Shown in pieces: positions 28,075 to 38,257 of a stretch of 64,000 bases of DNA. The notes below the pieces were generated by a model. It searched no databases. It was not told where the DNA came from and saw only the letters and a program-made list of their open reading frames with translations. How positions within the stretch are numbered: position 1 is the stretch's first letter; every line of letters begins with the position of its first letter. The DNA is from Sphingorhabdus rigui (lineage in GTDB: Bacteria; Pseudomonadota; Alphaproteobacteria; Sphingomonadales; Sphingomonadaceae), in assembly GCF_014196595.1 (NCBI RefSeq), contig NZ_JACIEA010000001.1:808845-872844 (forward strand). Reading direction: 5' to 3'. A program made the position numbers and the translations under genes.

Positions 28075-30171
28075 ATGTCTCTGACAATTATTGCAATAAT
28101 ATGCGGGTTGCTTGCCGTCGTGTACGGTATTGTAACCAGCCGCCAGGTGCTGAGCGCCTCGGCTGGCAATGAAAAAATGCAGGAAATCGCCGCGGCTATT
28201 CAGGAAGGCGCAAAAGCCTATCTTGGCCGCCAATATCGGACCATCGCCATCGTCGGCGTTGCTGTTGCGGTGCTTGTGGCGGTTTTCCTTGGCGTCATTC
28301 CAACCGTTGGCTTCGTCCTCGGTGCGGTGCTTTCGGGCGTTGCGGGTTATATCGGGATGAACATCTCGGTCCGTGCAAACGTCCGCACGGCCGCTGCGGC
28401 GCAGACCGGGCTTCAGGCTGGTCTGACCATGGCATTCCGCGCAGGGGCGATTACCGGCATGCTCGTGGCTGGCCTTGCCTTGCTCGCGATTGCTGGCTTC
28501 TTTTGGTATCTGACCGATGTCGCGATGATGGCACCGAACAGCCGCCCCGTAATCGATGCGCTGGTCGCATTGGCATTCGGCGCGTCGCTGATTTCGATCT
28601 TCGCACGTTTGGGCGGCGGTATCTTTACCAAGGCCGCTGACGTCGGCGCTGACCTTGTTGGTAAGGTTGAGGCTGGAATTCCCGAAGACGATCCACGCAA
28701 CCCTGCGGTTATCGCCGATAACGTTGGCGACAACGTAGGCGATTGCGCTGGTATGGCGGCTGACTTGTTCGAAACCTATGTCGTCACCGTTGGTGCAACG
28801 ATGGTTTTGATCGCGCTGCTGGTGCAGGGCGTCACCGACACTGGATTGTTCATGAACCTCATGAGCTTGCCGCTGTTGATTGGCGGCGTGTGTGTTATCA
28901 CGTCGATCATCGGAACCTATTTCGTCCGTCTTGGTGGCGGCACGAACATCATGGGCGCAATGTACAAGGGCTTCCTTGTAACAGCAGTGCTTTCGGTTCC
29001 TGCGATCTGGTGGGCAATCAGCCATGCGCTTGGCGGCATGGAAACGGATGTTGGCGGGTTCACCGGCCGGACATTGTTCTATTGCTCGTTCCTTGGTCTG
29101 GTTATCACTGGCCTGATCATCTGGATCACCGAATATTATACCGGCACCAATTACCGTCCGGTCCGTTCGATTGCGAAGGCATCCGAAACGGGTCACGGCA
29201 CCAACGTTATTCAAGGTCTGGCAATCAGCCTTGAATCCACCGCGATGCCAACGATTGTGATCTGCGCGGGTATCATCATCGCGTATCAGCTTGCTGGCGT
29301 TATCGGCATTGCCTTTGCCGCAACGGCCATGTTGGCATTGGCCGGTATGGTTGTGGCGCTTGATGCATACGGTCCAGTTACCGACAATGCCGGTGGTATT
29401 GCCGAAATGGCTGGCCTTGATGAATCGGTGCGTGAAAAGACCGATGCACTCGACGCCGTTGGGAACACCACAAAGGCTGTGACCAAGGGCTATGCCATTG
29501 GTTCGGCTGGTCTTGCCGCACTTGTGCTGTTCGCATGCTACACCGCCGACCTACGGGAATATTTCCCCGATCTTCAGGTGAATTTCAGCCTTGAAAACCC
29601 CTATGTCATCGTCGGGCTCTTGCTCGGCGCGCTTCTGCCGTACCTGTTCGGTGCGATGGGCATGACAGCGGTTGGCCGTGCTGCGGGTGAAGTGGTGAAG
29701 GACGTGCGTGACCAGTTCGCGAACGACCCAGGCATCATGACCTTCAAGTCCAAGCCAAATTATGCCCGTACAGTTGACCTCGTTACCAAGGCCGCAATCA
29801 AGGAAATGATTATTCCTTCGTTGCTGCCAGTACTGACGCCAATTGCGGTATATTTCATCATCTCTGCTGTTGCAGGTCAGGCAGAGGGCTTTGCGGCTCT
29901 CGGCGCGCTCCTGCTTGGTGTGATTGTGGGCGGACTGTTCGTTGCTATCTCGATGACCTCGGGCGGCGGCGCATGGGACAATGCCAAGAAATATATCGAA
30001 GACGGCAACCATGGCGGCAAAGGTTCGGAGGCCCATAAGGCAGCCGTTACCGGTGATACCGTTGGTGACCCTTATAAGGACACCGCTGGTCCAGCCGTAA
30101 ACCCAATGATCAAGATCACGAACATCGTGGCCTTGCTTCTGTTGGCGGCATTGGCCCATGGTGCCATGTAA
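28075..30171 (+). CDS. hppA: Membrane-bound proton-pumping pyrophosphatase
   Basis: Couples PPi hydrolysis to proton transport. The 698-residue protein has about 16 helices and the substrate site [18 protein letters not shown] with the following DNVGDNVGD block (residues 189-223), and the C-terminal [14 protein letters not shown] signature. At the known selectivity position the sequence reads GNTTKA, with Lys467; lysine there marks the K+-independent class, whereas K+-dependent enzymes have alanine. ATG 28075 has a strong AGGAGG upstream. A terminator follows. Confidence 0.97.
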   Translation: MSLTIIAIICGLLAVVYGIVTSRQVLSASAGNEKMQEIAAAIQEGAKAYLGRQYRTIAIVGVAVAVLVAVFLGVIPTVGFVLGAVLSGVAGYIGMNISVRANVRTAAAAQTGLQAGLTMAFRAGAITGMLVAGLALLAIAGFFWYLTDVAMMAPNSRPVIDALVALAFGASLISIFARLGGGIFTKAADVGADLVGKVEAGIPEDDPRNPAVIADNVGDNVGDCAGMAADLFETYVVTVGATMVLIALLVQGVTDTGLFMNLMSLPLLIGGVCVITSIIGTYFVRLGGGTNIMGAMYKGFLVTAVLSVPAIWWAISHALGGMETDVGGFTGRTLFYCSFLGLVITGLIIWITEYYTGTNYRPVRSIAKASETGHGTNVIQGLAISLESTAMPTIVICAGIIIAYQLAGVIGIAFAATAMLALAGMVVALDAYGPVTDNAGGIAEMAGLDESVREKTDALDAVGNTTKAVTKGYAIGSAGLAALVLFACYTADLREYFPDLQVNFSLENPYVIVGLLLGALLPYLFGAMGMTAVGRAAGEVVKDVRDQFANDPGIMTFKSKPNYARTVDLVTKAAIKEMIIPSLLPVLTPIAVYFIISAVAGQAEGFAALGALLLGVIVGGLFVAISMTSGGGAWDNAKKYIEDGNHGGKGSEAHKAAVTGDTVGDPYKDTAGPAVNPMIKITNIVALLLLAALAHGAM

Positions 30172-30196
30172 AACTTAACCGCATTAACGGTTTAAA

Positions 30197-30230
30197 AAGC
30201 CCCGCCGGAAGCGATTTCGGCGGGGTTTTT
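30197..30230 (+). terminator. Rho-independent terminator of hppA
   Basis: GCCCCGCCGGAA and TTTCGGCGGGG pair across a short GCGA-type loop and are followed by TTTTTCTTT. It begins about 25 bases after the hppA stop. Confidence 0.9.
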
Positions 30231-30339
30231 CTTTAGGAGGGGGCGCCACCTAACCTTGTCACTATTGAAGGCATATCGCTGGCGGTATAGGGCGTGATGC
30301 CTGCGAATGCGCAAATTACGCGTGGGCTGAACGCGGCAG

Positions 30340-33054
30340 TTAAAACCGCTTTCTAAAGCTCAGTTCAAACACACGGCCGCGCGGGTCGATATATCCTGGC
30401 TGATAGCCCAGCGGCACATTGCCGTTCTGGTCACGCACATCGACAATGTCGTTCAGGATGTTTTCGACACGGAATGTCACGCGGCTGCCCTTCAAGAAGG
30501 GCATTGCGTTCACAACGCGCGCCTGTTGGTCGAGGTTGATGAACAGGAAGGCGTTGACCGCTGCAAGATCGCTGAAGCGCAGATCATTGCTGCCGGGCAG
30601 TCCGGTGCCATTGGCGGCCGTGCCGCTCTTGTACGTGCCCTGCAGGCGCAAACCAAAGCCCTTGTGGAACATACCGCCCGAAAGCTCGACCTCATGCCGT
30701 GACGCGCCACCATTGCTGTTGGTGGCCGACCCATTGAGCAAATCGAGCACCGGAACGCCCGGACGGATCAGGACTTCCTCCTGAATGCGATATGTGTGGT
30801 ACAAGGCGATGTTCCAGCGGCTTGGCTGGCCGCCGCCACCGCCAAAGCCACCACCGCCAAAGCCGCCACCGGCACGTGGTCCACGCGGCACGCCAGCGGG
30901 GGCAGCCGCGCCGGGTGCGCCACCGGAGCCACGGGGAGCGCCCGCGCCAGGAGGGCCGCCAAAGGGCCCGCGCATTGGCGGGGCTGCGCCGATATTTCCG
31001 GACATGTTAAAGCCCCAGCGAATGCGTTGCGACGTTTCACGGTCATAATTCACCGGCCGCTGGTCCACGCTCACTAGGCGACCATTTACGTCACGCACGA
31101 CGCGGCTTGCGAACGCAGCCTCAATTTCGGGGGTCAGCAATGGAAAAGACGCGGTTGTATTGCGGCTGTTGTTCCGGAAATAGCTCGCCTGAAGCGCGAA
31201 ATCCTTAATGAAGGTCGGGGTCCAGTTGGCGTTCAGGATCAGATCGCGGCGCTTTTCACCAATCAACGCCGGATTGCCGCCGGTTGTGACATTGATGAAC
31301 AGGCTTTCCCCGCGGGTAAAGTCATAGGTCGCGACATTTGGCGTGACTAAGGTGGGGTTGCCGAGCTGGCCAATGCCGGACGCATTTTCATCACCGGTAA
31401 TGGACGCCTGAAATGTCAGGTTGCGGGCAGGGGCCCAACGCAAACCTGCGCCATATTCAACAAGTTTGCCAAAGTCCGACAGGTCGCTGAACCCGACATT
31501 GCCGTTGATCGACCATTCGCCGATGGTTGAACCAATGCCGAAATCGCGGCCTGTGATGGGTAGTTCGGCGTTAACCGATTGGTTTATGATATTGCGGCGC
31601 AGGGCAACATTTGTGGTGACACCCGACCGCCATGTTTCGCTGTCGAGCATCTGGCGTGTGAAACCGGAGGCCAATGTTGTCTGCACCTCGCCAGCGGGCA
31701 GGGTGAGCACGGAACCGGCCAACGTACTGCGGACATCCAGATTTTGGTTCAGGCTGCTCGCCAGATCAGGTGCCAGAAACAACAGATCCGCGCCAAAGCC
31801 CGCGGCAAACGGGTTCACCGTTCCCGCAAGGACGCCCGCACGCAAAGCGGTGTAGTCTGCGTTGCGCGTGGTGCGGGTTTCATTGTCGGTGCGCGCGTAA
31901 TTCCCCGTCACCGTCCAGCGCCATCGCCCCAGCACATGATTGAACGTGCCACCGGTTTGGAAAACATGCGTTTCGCTCTCGCGCTCGAGCGGGCGGGGCG
32001 TGTCGAAATAGCGGCTGAGCGTCACATCTTGGCCGAACGGGGAAAAGGGGCTGTTGCCCGGCAACACGAAGCTGGTTCCGGGCAAGCCAAGTAATGATGC
32101 GCTGCCATTCAGCGCATAATTGGCATTGAACGACAGCCCCGTCTGTGGGCCAAGCGATCGGCTCCATGTGCCATTGACTTCTAGCCGTTCGGTCCGTGGC
32201 AACAGCGTGCGGGCATCGCCGATGTCGCTATCGTTCAGCCGGTTTGCGGTGCCTGCAAATTGCGCCAAGGTTGGGTTGGCAATGCCAATCGGCACGCCAG
32301 CCTGTGTGACCGCCGCACCTGCAGCAGCGTTGAGCGATGGCGATATTACGCCATTGAGGCCAAGGCCGCTGATATTACCGCCACGGGCCAACAATGAACC
32401 ATTGGTTGCAATCAGGTCGCGTTCGCTTTCGGTCAATGCGGTCGCGCGTTCCAGTTCCACATCAAGGTTGAAGCGCGTGCTGGCGCCAATACGCGTCAGC
32501 GTCGCTTCCAATTCATTGCTACCAAAACCGCCCGCTTCGGGCTGTGCATGTTCAAACTCGGTTGCGAAGGATGCAAAATTGTCTTTCAATATGAAGTTGA
32601 TGACGCGTTGATCGGGGCGATAGCCATATTTCAACGCAACTTCTTCGGGGAAAATTTGGACCTGCCGAATGGCTTCGGGTGGCAGATCGCGCAATTCGCG
32701 AAAGCCGGAAACGCGCTGACCATTGAGCAAGATGATCGGCATGCCGCCGCCACGGCCACGCCCCGAATTGGCTTGCGGTGCAACCGCCGCGACCAGATCG
32801 GTCAACGATGATGCGCCTAAGGACGCAATATCGGCTTCGTTCAGCTGCTCCACGGGCGGAACGTCGGTATCAACTGACCCGCGAATGCGTTCTGCGGTCA
32901 CGACAATTTCACCCGATGCGCCTTCGTCAACGGGCATGTCTTCGTCGTCTTGCGCGATGGCAATAGTGCTGCCGGTGGCCTGTACATCAACGGCCGCCAT
33001 GGCAGGCACGGCAGTCGTGGCAAGCAGGATGATGCTGAACGGAAAAATTTTCAT
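30340..33054 (-). CDS. TonB-dependent receptor with a Gly/Pro-rich insert
   Basis: This 904-residue outer-membrane receptor has a signal peptide (about 1-20), a TonB-box-like GEIVVTAERIRG, a plug domain with PIILLNGQRVSGFRELRD and RVINFILK, a 22-strand-type barrel and the C-terminal aromatic strand ending ELSFRKRF. About residues 688-742 are an insert of mostly Gly, Pro, Ala and Arg (for example GGGFGGGGFGGGGGQ), placed within the barrel and so probably an extracellular loop. The substrate is unknown. No matching inner-membrane transporter is beside it; it is divergent from infA. Confidence 0.9.
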   Translation of the reverse strand: MKIFPFSIILLATTAVPAMAAVDVQATGSTIAIAQDDEDMPVDEGASGEIVVTAERIRGSVDTDVPPVEQLNEADIASLGASSLTDLVAAVAPQANSGRGRGGGMPIILLNGQRVSGFRELRDLPPEAIRQVQIFPEEVALKYGYRPDQRVINFILKDNFASFATEFEHAQPEAGGFGSNELEATLTRIGASTRFNLDVELERATALTESERDLIATNGSLLARGGNISGLGLNGVISPSLNAAAGAAVTQAGVPIGIANPTLAQFAGTANRLNDSDIGDARTLLPRTERLEVNGTWSRSLGPQTGLSFNANYALNGSASLLGLPGTSFVLPGNSPFSPFGQDVTLSRYFDTPRPLERESETHVFQTGGTFNHVLGRWRWTVTGNYARTDNETRTTRNADYTALRAGVLAGTVNPFAAGFGADLLFLAPDLASSLNQNLDVRSTLAGSVLTLPAGEVQTTLASGFTRQMLDSETWRSGVTTNVALRRNIINQSVNAELPITGRDFGIGSTIGEWSINGNVGFSDLSDFGKLVEYGAGLRWAPARNLTFQASITGDENASGIGQLGNPTLVTPNVATYDFTRGESLFINVTTGGNPALIGEKRRDLILNANWTPTFIKDFALQASYFRNNSRNTTASFPLLTPEIEAAFASRVVRDVNGRLVSVDQRPVNYDRETSQRIRWGFNMSGNIGAAPPMRGPFGGPPGAGAPRGSGGAPGAAAPAGVPRGPRAGGGFGGGGFGGGGGQPSRWNIALYHTYRIQEEVLIRPGVPVLDLLNGSATNSNGGASRHEVELSGGMFHKGFGLRLQGTYKSGTAANGTGLPGSNDLRFSDLAAVNAFLFINLDQQARVVNAMPFLKGSRVTFRVENILNDIVDVRDQNGNVPLGYQPGYIDPRGRVFELSFRKRF

Positions 33055-33237
33055 TGGGGGGAGAAACTCAGTTTATGTTGTTAAAGCACGGGTTTCATAA
33101 CGCATTACAACATTGCGTATAGCTGAACATTGTAGCATTTTGTCGCAATAACGTGAATATACTGTAGCGCTTCCCTTTTTCCAACATGTGGTTTAAAGGC
33201 GCAGCAAGTTTGGATTTTTGACGATTTAAGGGGCCGA

Positions 33238-33456
33238 ATGGCAAAAGAAGAATTACTCGAAATGCGCGGTACAGTACGTGAACTGCTGCCTAACGCGATG
33301 TTCCGTGTCGAGCTGGAGAATGGCCATGAAGTTTTGGGCCATACCGCCGGAAAAATGCGCAAAAACCGCATCCGCGTTCTCGTGGGTGATGAGGTTTTGT
33401 GCGAACTCACCCCTTATGATCTGACCAAAGGCCGGATCACCTACCGCTTTAAATAA
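33238..33456 (+). CDS. infA: Translation initiation factor IF-1
   Basis: This 72-residue OB-fold protein binds the A site of the 30S subunit. The sequence shows [20 protein letters not shown] and [20 protein letters not shown] followed by LVGDEV and [16 protein letters not shown], nearly invariant in bacteria. A good ribosome-binding site (AAGGGG) precedes ATG 33238. It begins a plus-strand operon with maf, an RNase E/G-like gene and yacG. Confidence 0.98.
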   Translation: MAKEELLEMRGTVRELLPNAMFRVELENGHEVLGHTAGKMRKNRIRVLVGDEVLCELTPYDLTKGRITYRFK

Positions 33457-33468
33457 GGGCGGCAGACC

Positions 33469-34050
33469 TTGGGTCTGAATCCCACACTCATATTGGCATC
33501 ATCAAGCCCGCGCAGGCGCGAATTGCTTGCGCGGCTTGGCGTCGTGCCCGATCGCATAGCATCGCCGGACATTGACGAAACGCCGCGTAAGGGCGAGGTG
33601 CCGCGCGTTTACGCGCTGCGCATGGCCGAGGAGAAGGCTGTCGCTGTTCCGCGCGCAACCGGTGAAATTGTCATCGCGGGCGATACCACGGTCGCAGTCG
33701 GCCGCCGTATCCTGCCGCAAGCGGCCGATGGCGATATGCAACGCGGGTTTCTGGAGCTGCTGAATGGCCGCCGCCATCATGTTTTGAGCGCGGTCGCCGT
33801 GATTGACGCGGACGGACGGATGCGCAGCCGCCTTTGCGACAGCATCGTCCGCTTCAAGCGTTTGTCGTCCGAAGAAATCGAAAGCTACATCGCGTGTGGC
33901 GAGGGGCTGGGCAAAGCCGGTGGCTATGCCATTCAGGGCAGGGCAGAGGCGTTGATTGACTGGATGGCGGGCAGCCATTCGGGCGTCGTTGGCTTGCCGC
34001 TGTATGAAACGCGCACGTTGCTGCGCGCATCGGGTTATACGCTTGCCTGA
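33469..34050 (+). CDS. maf: Maf-family nucleotide pyrophosphatase
   Basis: This 193-residue protein is of the Maf/YceF/YhdE family, which hydrolyses non-canonical or methylated nucleoside triphosphates. It has the N-terminal LILASSSPRRRELLARLG motif, a PDIDETPRKGE loop, the AGDTTVAVG core with the metal-binding Asp, and the C-terminal GKAGGYAIQGRAEALIDWMAGSHSGVVGLPL. The start is TTG 33469; no ATG or GTG fits the conserved LASSSPRR opening. It overlaps the RNase E/G-like gene. Confidence 0.93.
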   Translation: MGLNPTLILASSSPRRRELLARLGVVPDRIASPDIDETPRKGEVPRVYALRMAEEKAVAVPRATGEIVIAGDTTVAVGRRILPQAADGDMQRGFLELLNGRRHHVLSAVAVIDADGRMRSRLCDSIVRFKRLSSEEIESYIACGEGLGKAGGYAIQGRAEALIDWMAGSHSGVVGLPLYETRTLLRASGYTLA

Positions 34051-35032
34051 ACTTTGGCGCGACGATGCGCCCGGCGAACGCCGCGCCGCCTACGTCGAAG
34101 ACGGTCAAATAGTCGAAATTCATATTCAGCGCGATGCACATTGGGTGCTTGGCGAATGCGGCATGGGCCGTGTCGACCGGCGTACACCGGCGGGCGCTTA
34201 TATCATTACCGAAGATGGCAGCGAAGTTTTGCTGCGCAGCAAGATGGGCGCGGCCGAAGGCACACATGTGGCGTTTGAAGTGACGCGGGAAGCCATTGCC
34301 GAGCCTGGCCGGATCAAGCCGCCGGAGGTTATCTTGCGCGATGGCTTGCCTGAAGACGCTTTGTCGAAAGATGGTCTGTGGGAACAGCGTCTGGCGGCTT
34401 TAGGCAGCTCCACTGCTAAGCAAGCTCTCGATGACGTCTTTGATACTGCCATTGCAGGCTATTCGCAGGTTGGGGATGTCATCATCAGTTTTCAACGCAC
34501 GAAGGCAGGGCTGGTATTCGATGTCGACGGTATTGGAGACGCCTTTGCCATTAACCGCGTCGCTGCCGGGGAAATCGCGCGGCTGCTCCGCCTGTATCAG
34601 GTGGGTGCGATGGTCATGATCGATTTTGTGTCGATGGAAGCCAAATCCCAGCGTGCGGAGATTGCGAACATTTTTGACGCGGCGTCGGCAAATGACAGCC
34701 GTCCCTTCGAACGCACCGCGATCAATGGCTATGGCCTTATGCAAGTCGTACGCGCGCGTCCTCGGCCTTCTGTGCTCGATCATCTGTTTGGCACCCGCAT
34801 TGCCGCCTTGTCCGATGAAACGCAGGCCTATTGGTTGTTGCGCAGCGCGGCGCGGTCATCGGGTTTCGGGGTCCGAACGATAACGGCCCGCCCCGCAGTG
34901 GCGCATGTGTTGTCGTCCGAACGCTGGCAGGCGCTGCGCACCGAATGCGCGCGTCTGGCGGGGGCAGGGATTGCGGTTGTTGCAGATGAAAATGCCACAG
35001 GCTATGGGCATGTGCATGTCGCGCAAAGCTAA
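34043..35032 (+). CDS. Short RNase E/G-family protein
   Basis: This 329-residue protein resembles only the catalytic core of ribonuclease E/G. The DNase-I-like part shows IDFVSMEAKSQRAEI with one catalytic aspartate position, NDSRPFERT with the second, and GYGLMQVVRARP. It lacks the CPxC zinc link of RNase E/G and has only a reduced S1-like N-terminal region. Start TTG 34043 overlaps maf by eight bases. Short forms of this type sit between maf and yacG in sphingomonads; activity is not proven. Confidence 0.8.
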   Translation: MPELWRDDAPGERRAAYVEDGQIVEIHIQRDAHWVLGECGMGRVDRRTPAGAYIITEDGSEVLLRSKMGAAEGTHVAFEVTREAIAEPGRIKPPEVILRDGLPEDALSKDGLWEQRLAALGSSTAKQALDDVFDTAIAGYSQVGDVIISFQRTKAGLVFDVDGIGDAFAINRVAAGEIARLLRLYQVGAMVMIDFVSMEAKSQRAEIANIFDAASANDSRPFERTAINGYGLMQVVRARPRPSVLDHLFGTRIAALSDETQAYWLLRSAARSSGFGVRTITARPAVAHVLSSERWQALRTECARLAGAGIAVVADENATGYGHVHVAQS

Positions 35033-35195
35033 TCAATGCCCTTTATGTGGGAAGCCACAACAGCCTGAAACCAAACCTTTTTGCAGTGAGGGATGCAAGG
35101 ATCGCGATCTGCTGAAATGGCTGGATGAGGGCTATCGCGTGCCTGGTCCACCGGCGGATTATGCAGATAGTTTTGGCGGAGACGACATAGACTGA
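35016..35195 (+). CDS. yacG: YacG-family zinc protein (DNA gyrase inhibitor)
   Basis: This 59-residue protein has a CPLCGKPQQPETKPFCSEGC knuckle (four cysteines that bind zinc), followed by KDRDLLKWLDEGYRVPG, matching YacG. In E. coli YacG binds and inhibits DNA gyrase. It overlaps the end of the RNase E/G-like gene. ATG 35016 is chosen; a further in-frame ATG two codons upstream is possible. Confidence 0.92.
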   Translation: MSRKANQCPLCGKPQQPETKPFCSEGCKDRDLLKWLDEGYRVPGPPADYADSFGGDDID

Positions 35196-35262
35196 TTTTG
35201 CGCTTGCCAAGGGGCGTATCGTCTCTCTATAGGCTGCGCTCCCACGCGGTTTTTACCGTGTA

Positions 35263-35337
35263 GCCCGAGTAGCTCAGGGGTAGAGCAGCGGATTGAAAAT
35301 CCGCGTGTCGGTGGTTCAAATCCGCCCTCGGGCACCA
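35263..35337 (+). tRNA. tRNA-Phe (anticodon GAA)
   Basis: The acceptor GCCCGAG pairs with CTCGGGC, followed by discriminator A and an encoded CCA. The anticodon loop TTGAAAA lies between GCGGA and TCCGC, so the anticodon is GAA at 35295-35297. The T-arm carries GGTTCAAATCC. 75 bases. Confidence 0.98.
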
Positions 35338-35418
35338 TTTTCCAGGTGTTTTATATTTATCCAGCGCGCGGCCTGTTTGGCCGGTCGTCGGCTTTTGTGC
35401 GCCGTGCATCTGCCGCAG

Positions 35419-35456
35419 GCAAAGAAAAAGCCGGAGCAGCACTGCTGCCCCGGCTC
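35419..35456 (-). terminator. Rho-independent terminator of the TonB receptor at 35482
   Basis: Read on the minus strand, GCCGGGGCAGCAG and CTGCTCCGGC form a stem-loop followed by TTTTTCTTT. It begins about 25 bases beyond the receptor stop codon and separates it from the tRNA-Phe gene. Confidence 0.85.
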
Positions 35457-35481
35457 AATCTGCCCTGAGGTTCTCAGGATA

Positions 35482-38034
35482 TTAGAACTTGTACTTCACC
35501 GAAGCACCATAAGTGCGTGGTGTGTTTGGATAGCCCGAAATCGAACCCGACTGCACAACACTTGGGAAGTTGACGGAAACATATTTCGCATTCGTCAAGT
35601 TGCGGCCCCAAAGCGAGAACTGCATACCAGTATCCAAACGCAACGTTACCGCTGCACTCAGGTCATTAACTTCGCGCTTATACTGACGCCAAGCTGGGTT
35701 TTCGTTGATAACGACATTCGATTCATTGTGGTAATCGGCGTTCAGGATCAGCGTTTTGCCGTCGTTCAATTCCGCTGTGTAGGTTGCACCCAATGTTGTC
35801 GACAATTCTGGAATACCAGCAACCGACTGGCCACTGATGTCACCAAATTGCGAACCAACATAGCTGTCATACTTGGCATCGAGGTAGACAAAGGCAGCAC
35901 GCAATTGCAGTGCGTCGGTCGGATTGACACTGCTGTCAAATTCGATGCCCTTTACAGACTGCTTACCCGCGTTAGCCAAAACAAAGCCCGTACCGATGAA
36001 GCTGTTGCCCTGGAAGTTTTTGATCGCCTGATCAAAAACGGTCAGGTTGAATGCAACGCTGTCCCATTTCGCTTTCAAGCCCAGTTCCTTAACCGTCGCC
36101 TCTTCAGGAAGCGCATAACGCGTTCCGCTGGTGAGGTTAACCAAGGAAAGACCTGCCGTACGAATTGGCGACGCGGTGATCGGTGCGCCTTGTGCAGGTG
36201 AACCCGCGACGAAATCCGAAACGAACGGACGCGAGTCAATCGACATGTTCCACGACGTTGCCTTAAATCCTGTGCCATAGCTGGCGTACAGGTTGATATT
36301 GTCGGTGGCTTCCCATGCCAAGCGTACCGAATAGGTCAACTTGCCATCGCTCGTGCGGCCATTTTCTACCGCATTCGGGATATTCAGGAATGGCGGCAAG
36401 AATTGCAGCGCCTGAAGGCCGAGGAACGGGTTACAGACAGTTGGCGCGCCATTAGTATTCGGGCAAGCCGTGATGCGTGGGTACAATGTGCTGGTATTGC
36501 CAACTGCACCAGCTGGAAGAACGGCAGGGACGCCCGCTGCACCCGCAACCTGGATCAAGTCGATGCTTGAGAACACATCCGTGATAGTGGTGTTGCTCGC
36601 AAGGTTCTTCTTGTCCTTGGTGTAGTTGAAACCGCCCGTCAGAACGAGGCCGTCTGTCAGTTCCAAATCAGCCGTACCGAAGACGGAATAGGCTTTGTTC
36701 TTGTAATCCCAATCTTCGAAACGACCTTGTCCTTGGCCACCAAATGGCGCGGCTGTCGAAGGGACGCCTGCCAAGGCGCGGATGAGCGCCTCATTGCTGG
36801 TATATGCACCGGCAGTTAAGGCGTTTGCATAGTTACGGAAATCACGACCAAGCGTCAGTGCCTGCTTATTGTTGATGCTTTCGTTGAAATAATAGGCACC
36901 AAGCAAGAAGTTGAATGGACCGTCAAAATCCGATGCCAAACGCAATTCCTGCGTTTTTGTGGTGATATCCACGTCGCCGCGGTTCGCACCAATCAAATCT
37001 GCACTGGTGAAATCACTGTCCGCATTCGTTTTTGCGCGTGATTCACGATAGGCGGTGATTGAGGTGAGGCTCAACGCGCCCATTTCATAGTCCGCCTGCA
37101 TCGAGACACCACCATTGGTGATTTTGTTTTCCGATGCAAAGTTCTGATATTCGCTATAGCTGAAGATGCCAGCCGAATTTACGCGACCACCGATAGCACG
37201 AATGGCTGCGCCGGTTGGGCCGTCAAAGATATTGCCGACGAAGCAGCAATCTTCGTCAATCTTGTCATAGTCGCCGATGAAACGCAGCTTGAAGCTGTCC
37301 GAAGGCTCGATCAACAATTGTGCACGGCCATACCAGCGGTTACGCTCGCTTGTTTTTGATCCGTCAACCAAGTTGGTGCCGTAACCGTCCGCCTTGTTGA
37401 TGCCGCCAGCAAGGCTGAAAGCGACATTGTCAGAGATTGGGCCCGTAATATCGGCCTTCGCTACGATTGCGTTACGATTGCCATAGCTGACTTCAGCCGA
37501 ACCGCCGAATTCATAGCTTGGTGCTGCAGTAACAATCGAGATAACGCCAGCCGAGGCGTTTTTGCCGAACAGGGTCGATTGTGGACCGCGCAACACTTCG
37601 ACGCGTTGCAGGTTTGGAAGATCACTGATCGCTGCAGCTGAACGCGAACGGTAAACACCGTCGATGAACACGCCAACCGAGCCTTCGATGCCTGGGTTGT
37701 TGGCGCCATTGCCGAAACCGCGAATGATGAAGTTCGTGTTGGCCGAGCTTTGCAGCTGGCTGACGCGGAGCGAAGGAACGAGTGTCTGCAGATCCTTAAG
37801 GTCGCGAACTTGCGCGCGTTCGATTGCAGCAGCCGAGGTCACCGAAACGGCAACTGGCACTTCTTCAAGTGTCTGTTCGCGCTTCGTTGCGGTTACGATG
37901 ATGACATTTTCGTCAACTTCATCGCTTGCCTGTGGCGCAGTGTCTTGTGCGAACGCTACCGAGCCAGCGCTCAGCGACACAATGCTGATCGTTGACAGCA
38001 TTGCAGCCTTCAGCAGATGATTTTCGAATTTCAT
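35482..38034 (-). CDS. TonB-dependent receptor
   Basis: This 850-residue outer-membrane receptor has a signal peptide (residues 1-29, ending SVAFA), TonB box VIIVTATKREQTLEEVP, a plug with IIRGFGNG, VGVFIDGVYRSR and VEVLRGPQSTLFGKNASAG, and a barrel ending in YGASVKYKF. Plug motifs are those of the sphingomonad receptors of unknown substrate. It is expressed alone, with a terminator; codons are rich in highly expressed forms, consistent with an abundant protein. Confidence 0.93.
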   Translation of the reverse strand: MKFENHLLKAAMLSTISIVSLSAGSVAFAQDTAPQASDEVDENVIIVTATKREQTLEEVPVAVSVTSAAAIERAQVRDLKDLQTLVPSLRVSQLQSSANTNFIIRGFGNGANNPGIEGSVGVFIDGVYRSRSAAAISDLPNLQRVEVLRGPQSTLFGKNASAGVISIVTAAPSYEFGGSAEVSYGNRNAIVAKADITGPISDNVAFSLAGGINKADGYGTNLVDGSKTSERNRWYGRAQLLIEPSDSFKLRFIGDYDKIDEDCCFVGNIFDGPTGAAIRAIGGRVNSAGIFSYSEYQNFASENKITNGGVSMQADYEMGALSLTSITAYRESRAKTNADSDFTSADLIGANRGDVDITTKTQELRLASDFDGPFNFLLGAYYFNESINNKQALTLGRDFRNYANALTAGAYTSNEALIRALAGVPSTAAPFGGQGQGRFEDWDYKNKAYSVFGTADLELTDGLVLTGGFNYTKDKKNLASNTTITDVFSSIDLIQVAGAAGVPAVLPAGAVGNTSTLYPRITACPNTNGAPTVCNPFLGLQALQFLPPFLNIPNAVENGRTSDGKLTYSVRLAWEATDNINLYASYGTGFKATSWNMSIDSRPFVSDFVAGSPAQGAPITASPIRTAGLSLVNLTSGTRYALPEEATVKELGLKAKWDSVAFNLTVFDQAIKNFQGNSFIGTGFVLANAGKQSVKGIEFDSSVNPTDALQLRAAFVYLDAKYDSYVGSQFGDISGQSVAGIPELSTTLGATYTAELNDGKTLILNADYHNESNVVINENPAWRQYKREVNDLSAAVTLRLDTGMQFSLWGRNLTNAKYVSVNFPSVVQSGSISGYPNTPRTYGASVKYKF

Positions 38035-38257
38035 ATTCACTCTCCTGTTGATCACTTTCGTAAGGCTTCCGGCCTTTTTTATTGGGGATGAACGCTTAAT
38101 TTGCCCCCAGCATCCCTCTGAGCGGCCTAAAGGCGTATTGGGCTGATAACGTTTGAAATGCTGCGCAGCAAATAGTTAGTTTCATTTGTAAAAATATAGC
38201 GGAAACTGCGATAAAAATGTTACGCATGTAATAGGCGCTCAAACATGGAAGTTCGCA

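Noticed and set aside
27973-29214. Long antisense frame (413 codons) opposite hppA
   Set aside because: Low-complexity, His/Asp/Arg-rich translation mirrors the hydrophobic codons of hppA. No domain and no start context.
33055-33237. Sigma-70 promoter for infA (TTGTCG and TATACT)
   Set aside because: The spacing between the candidate hexamers is only 12 bases, too short for a standard promoter.
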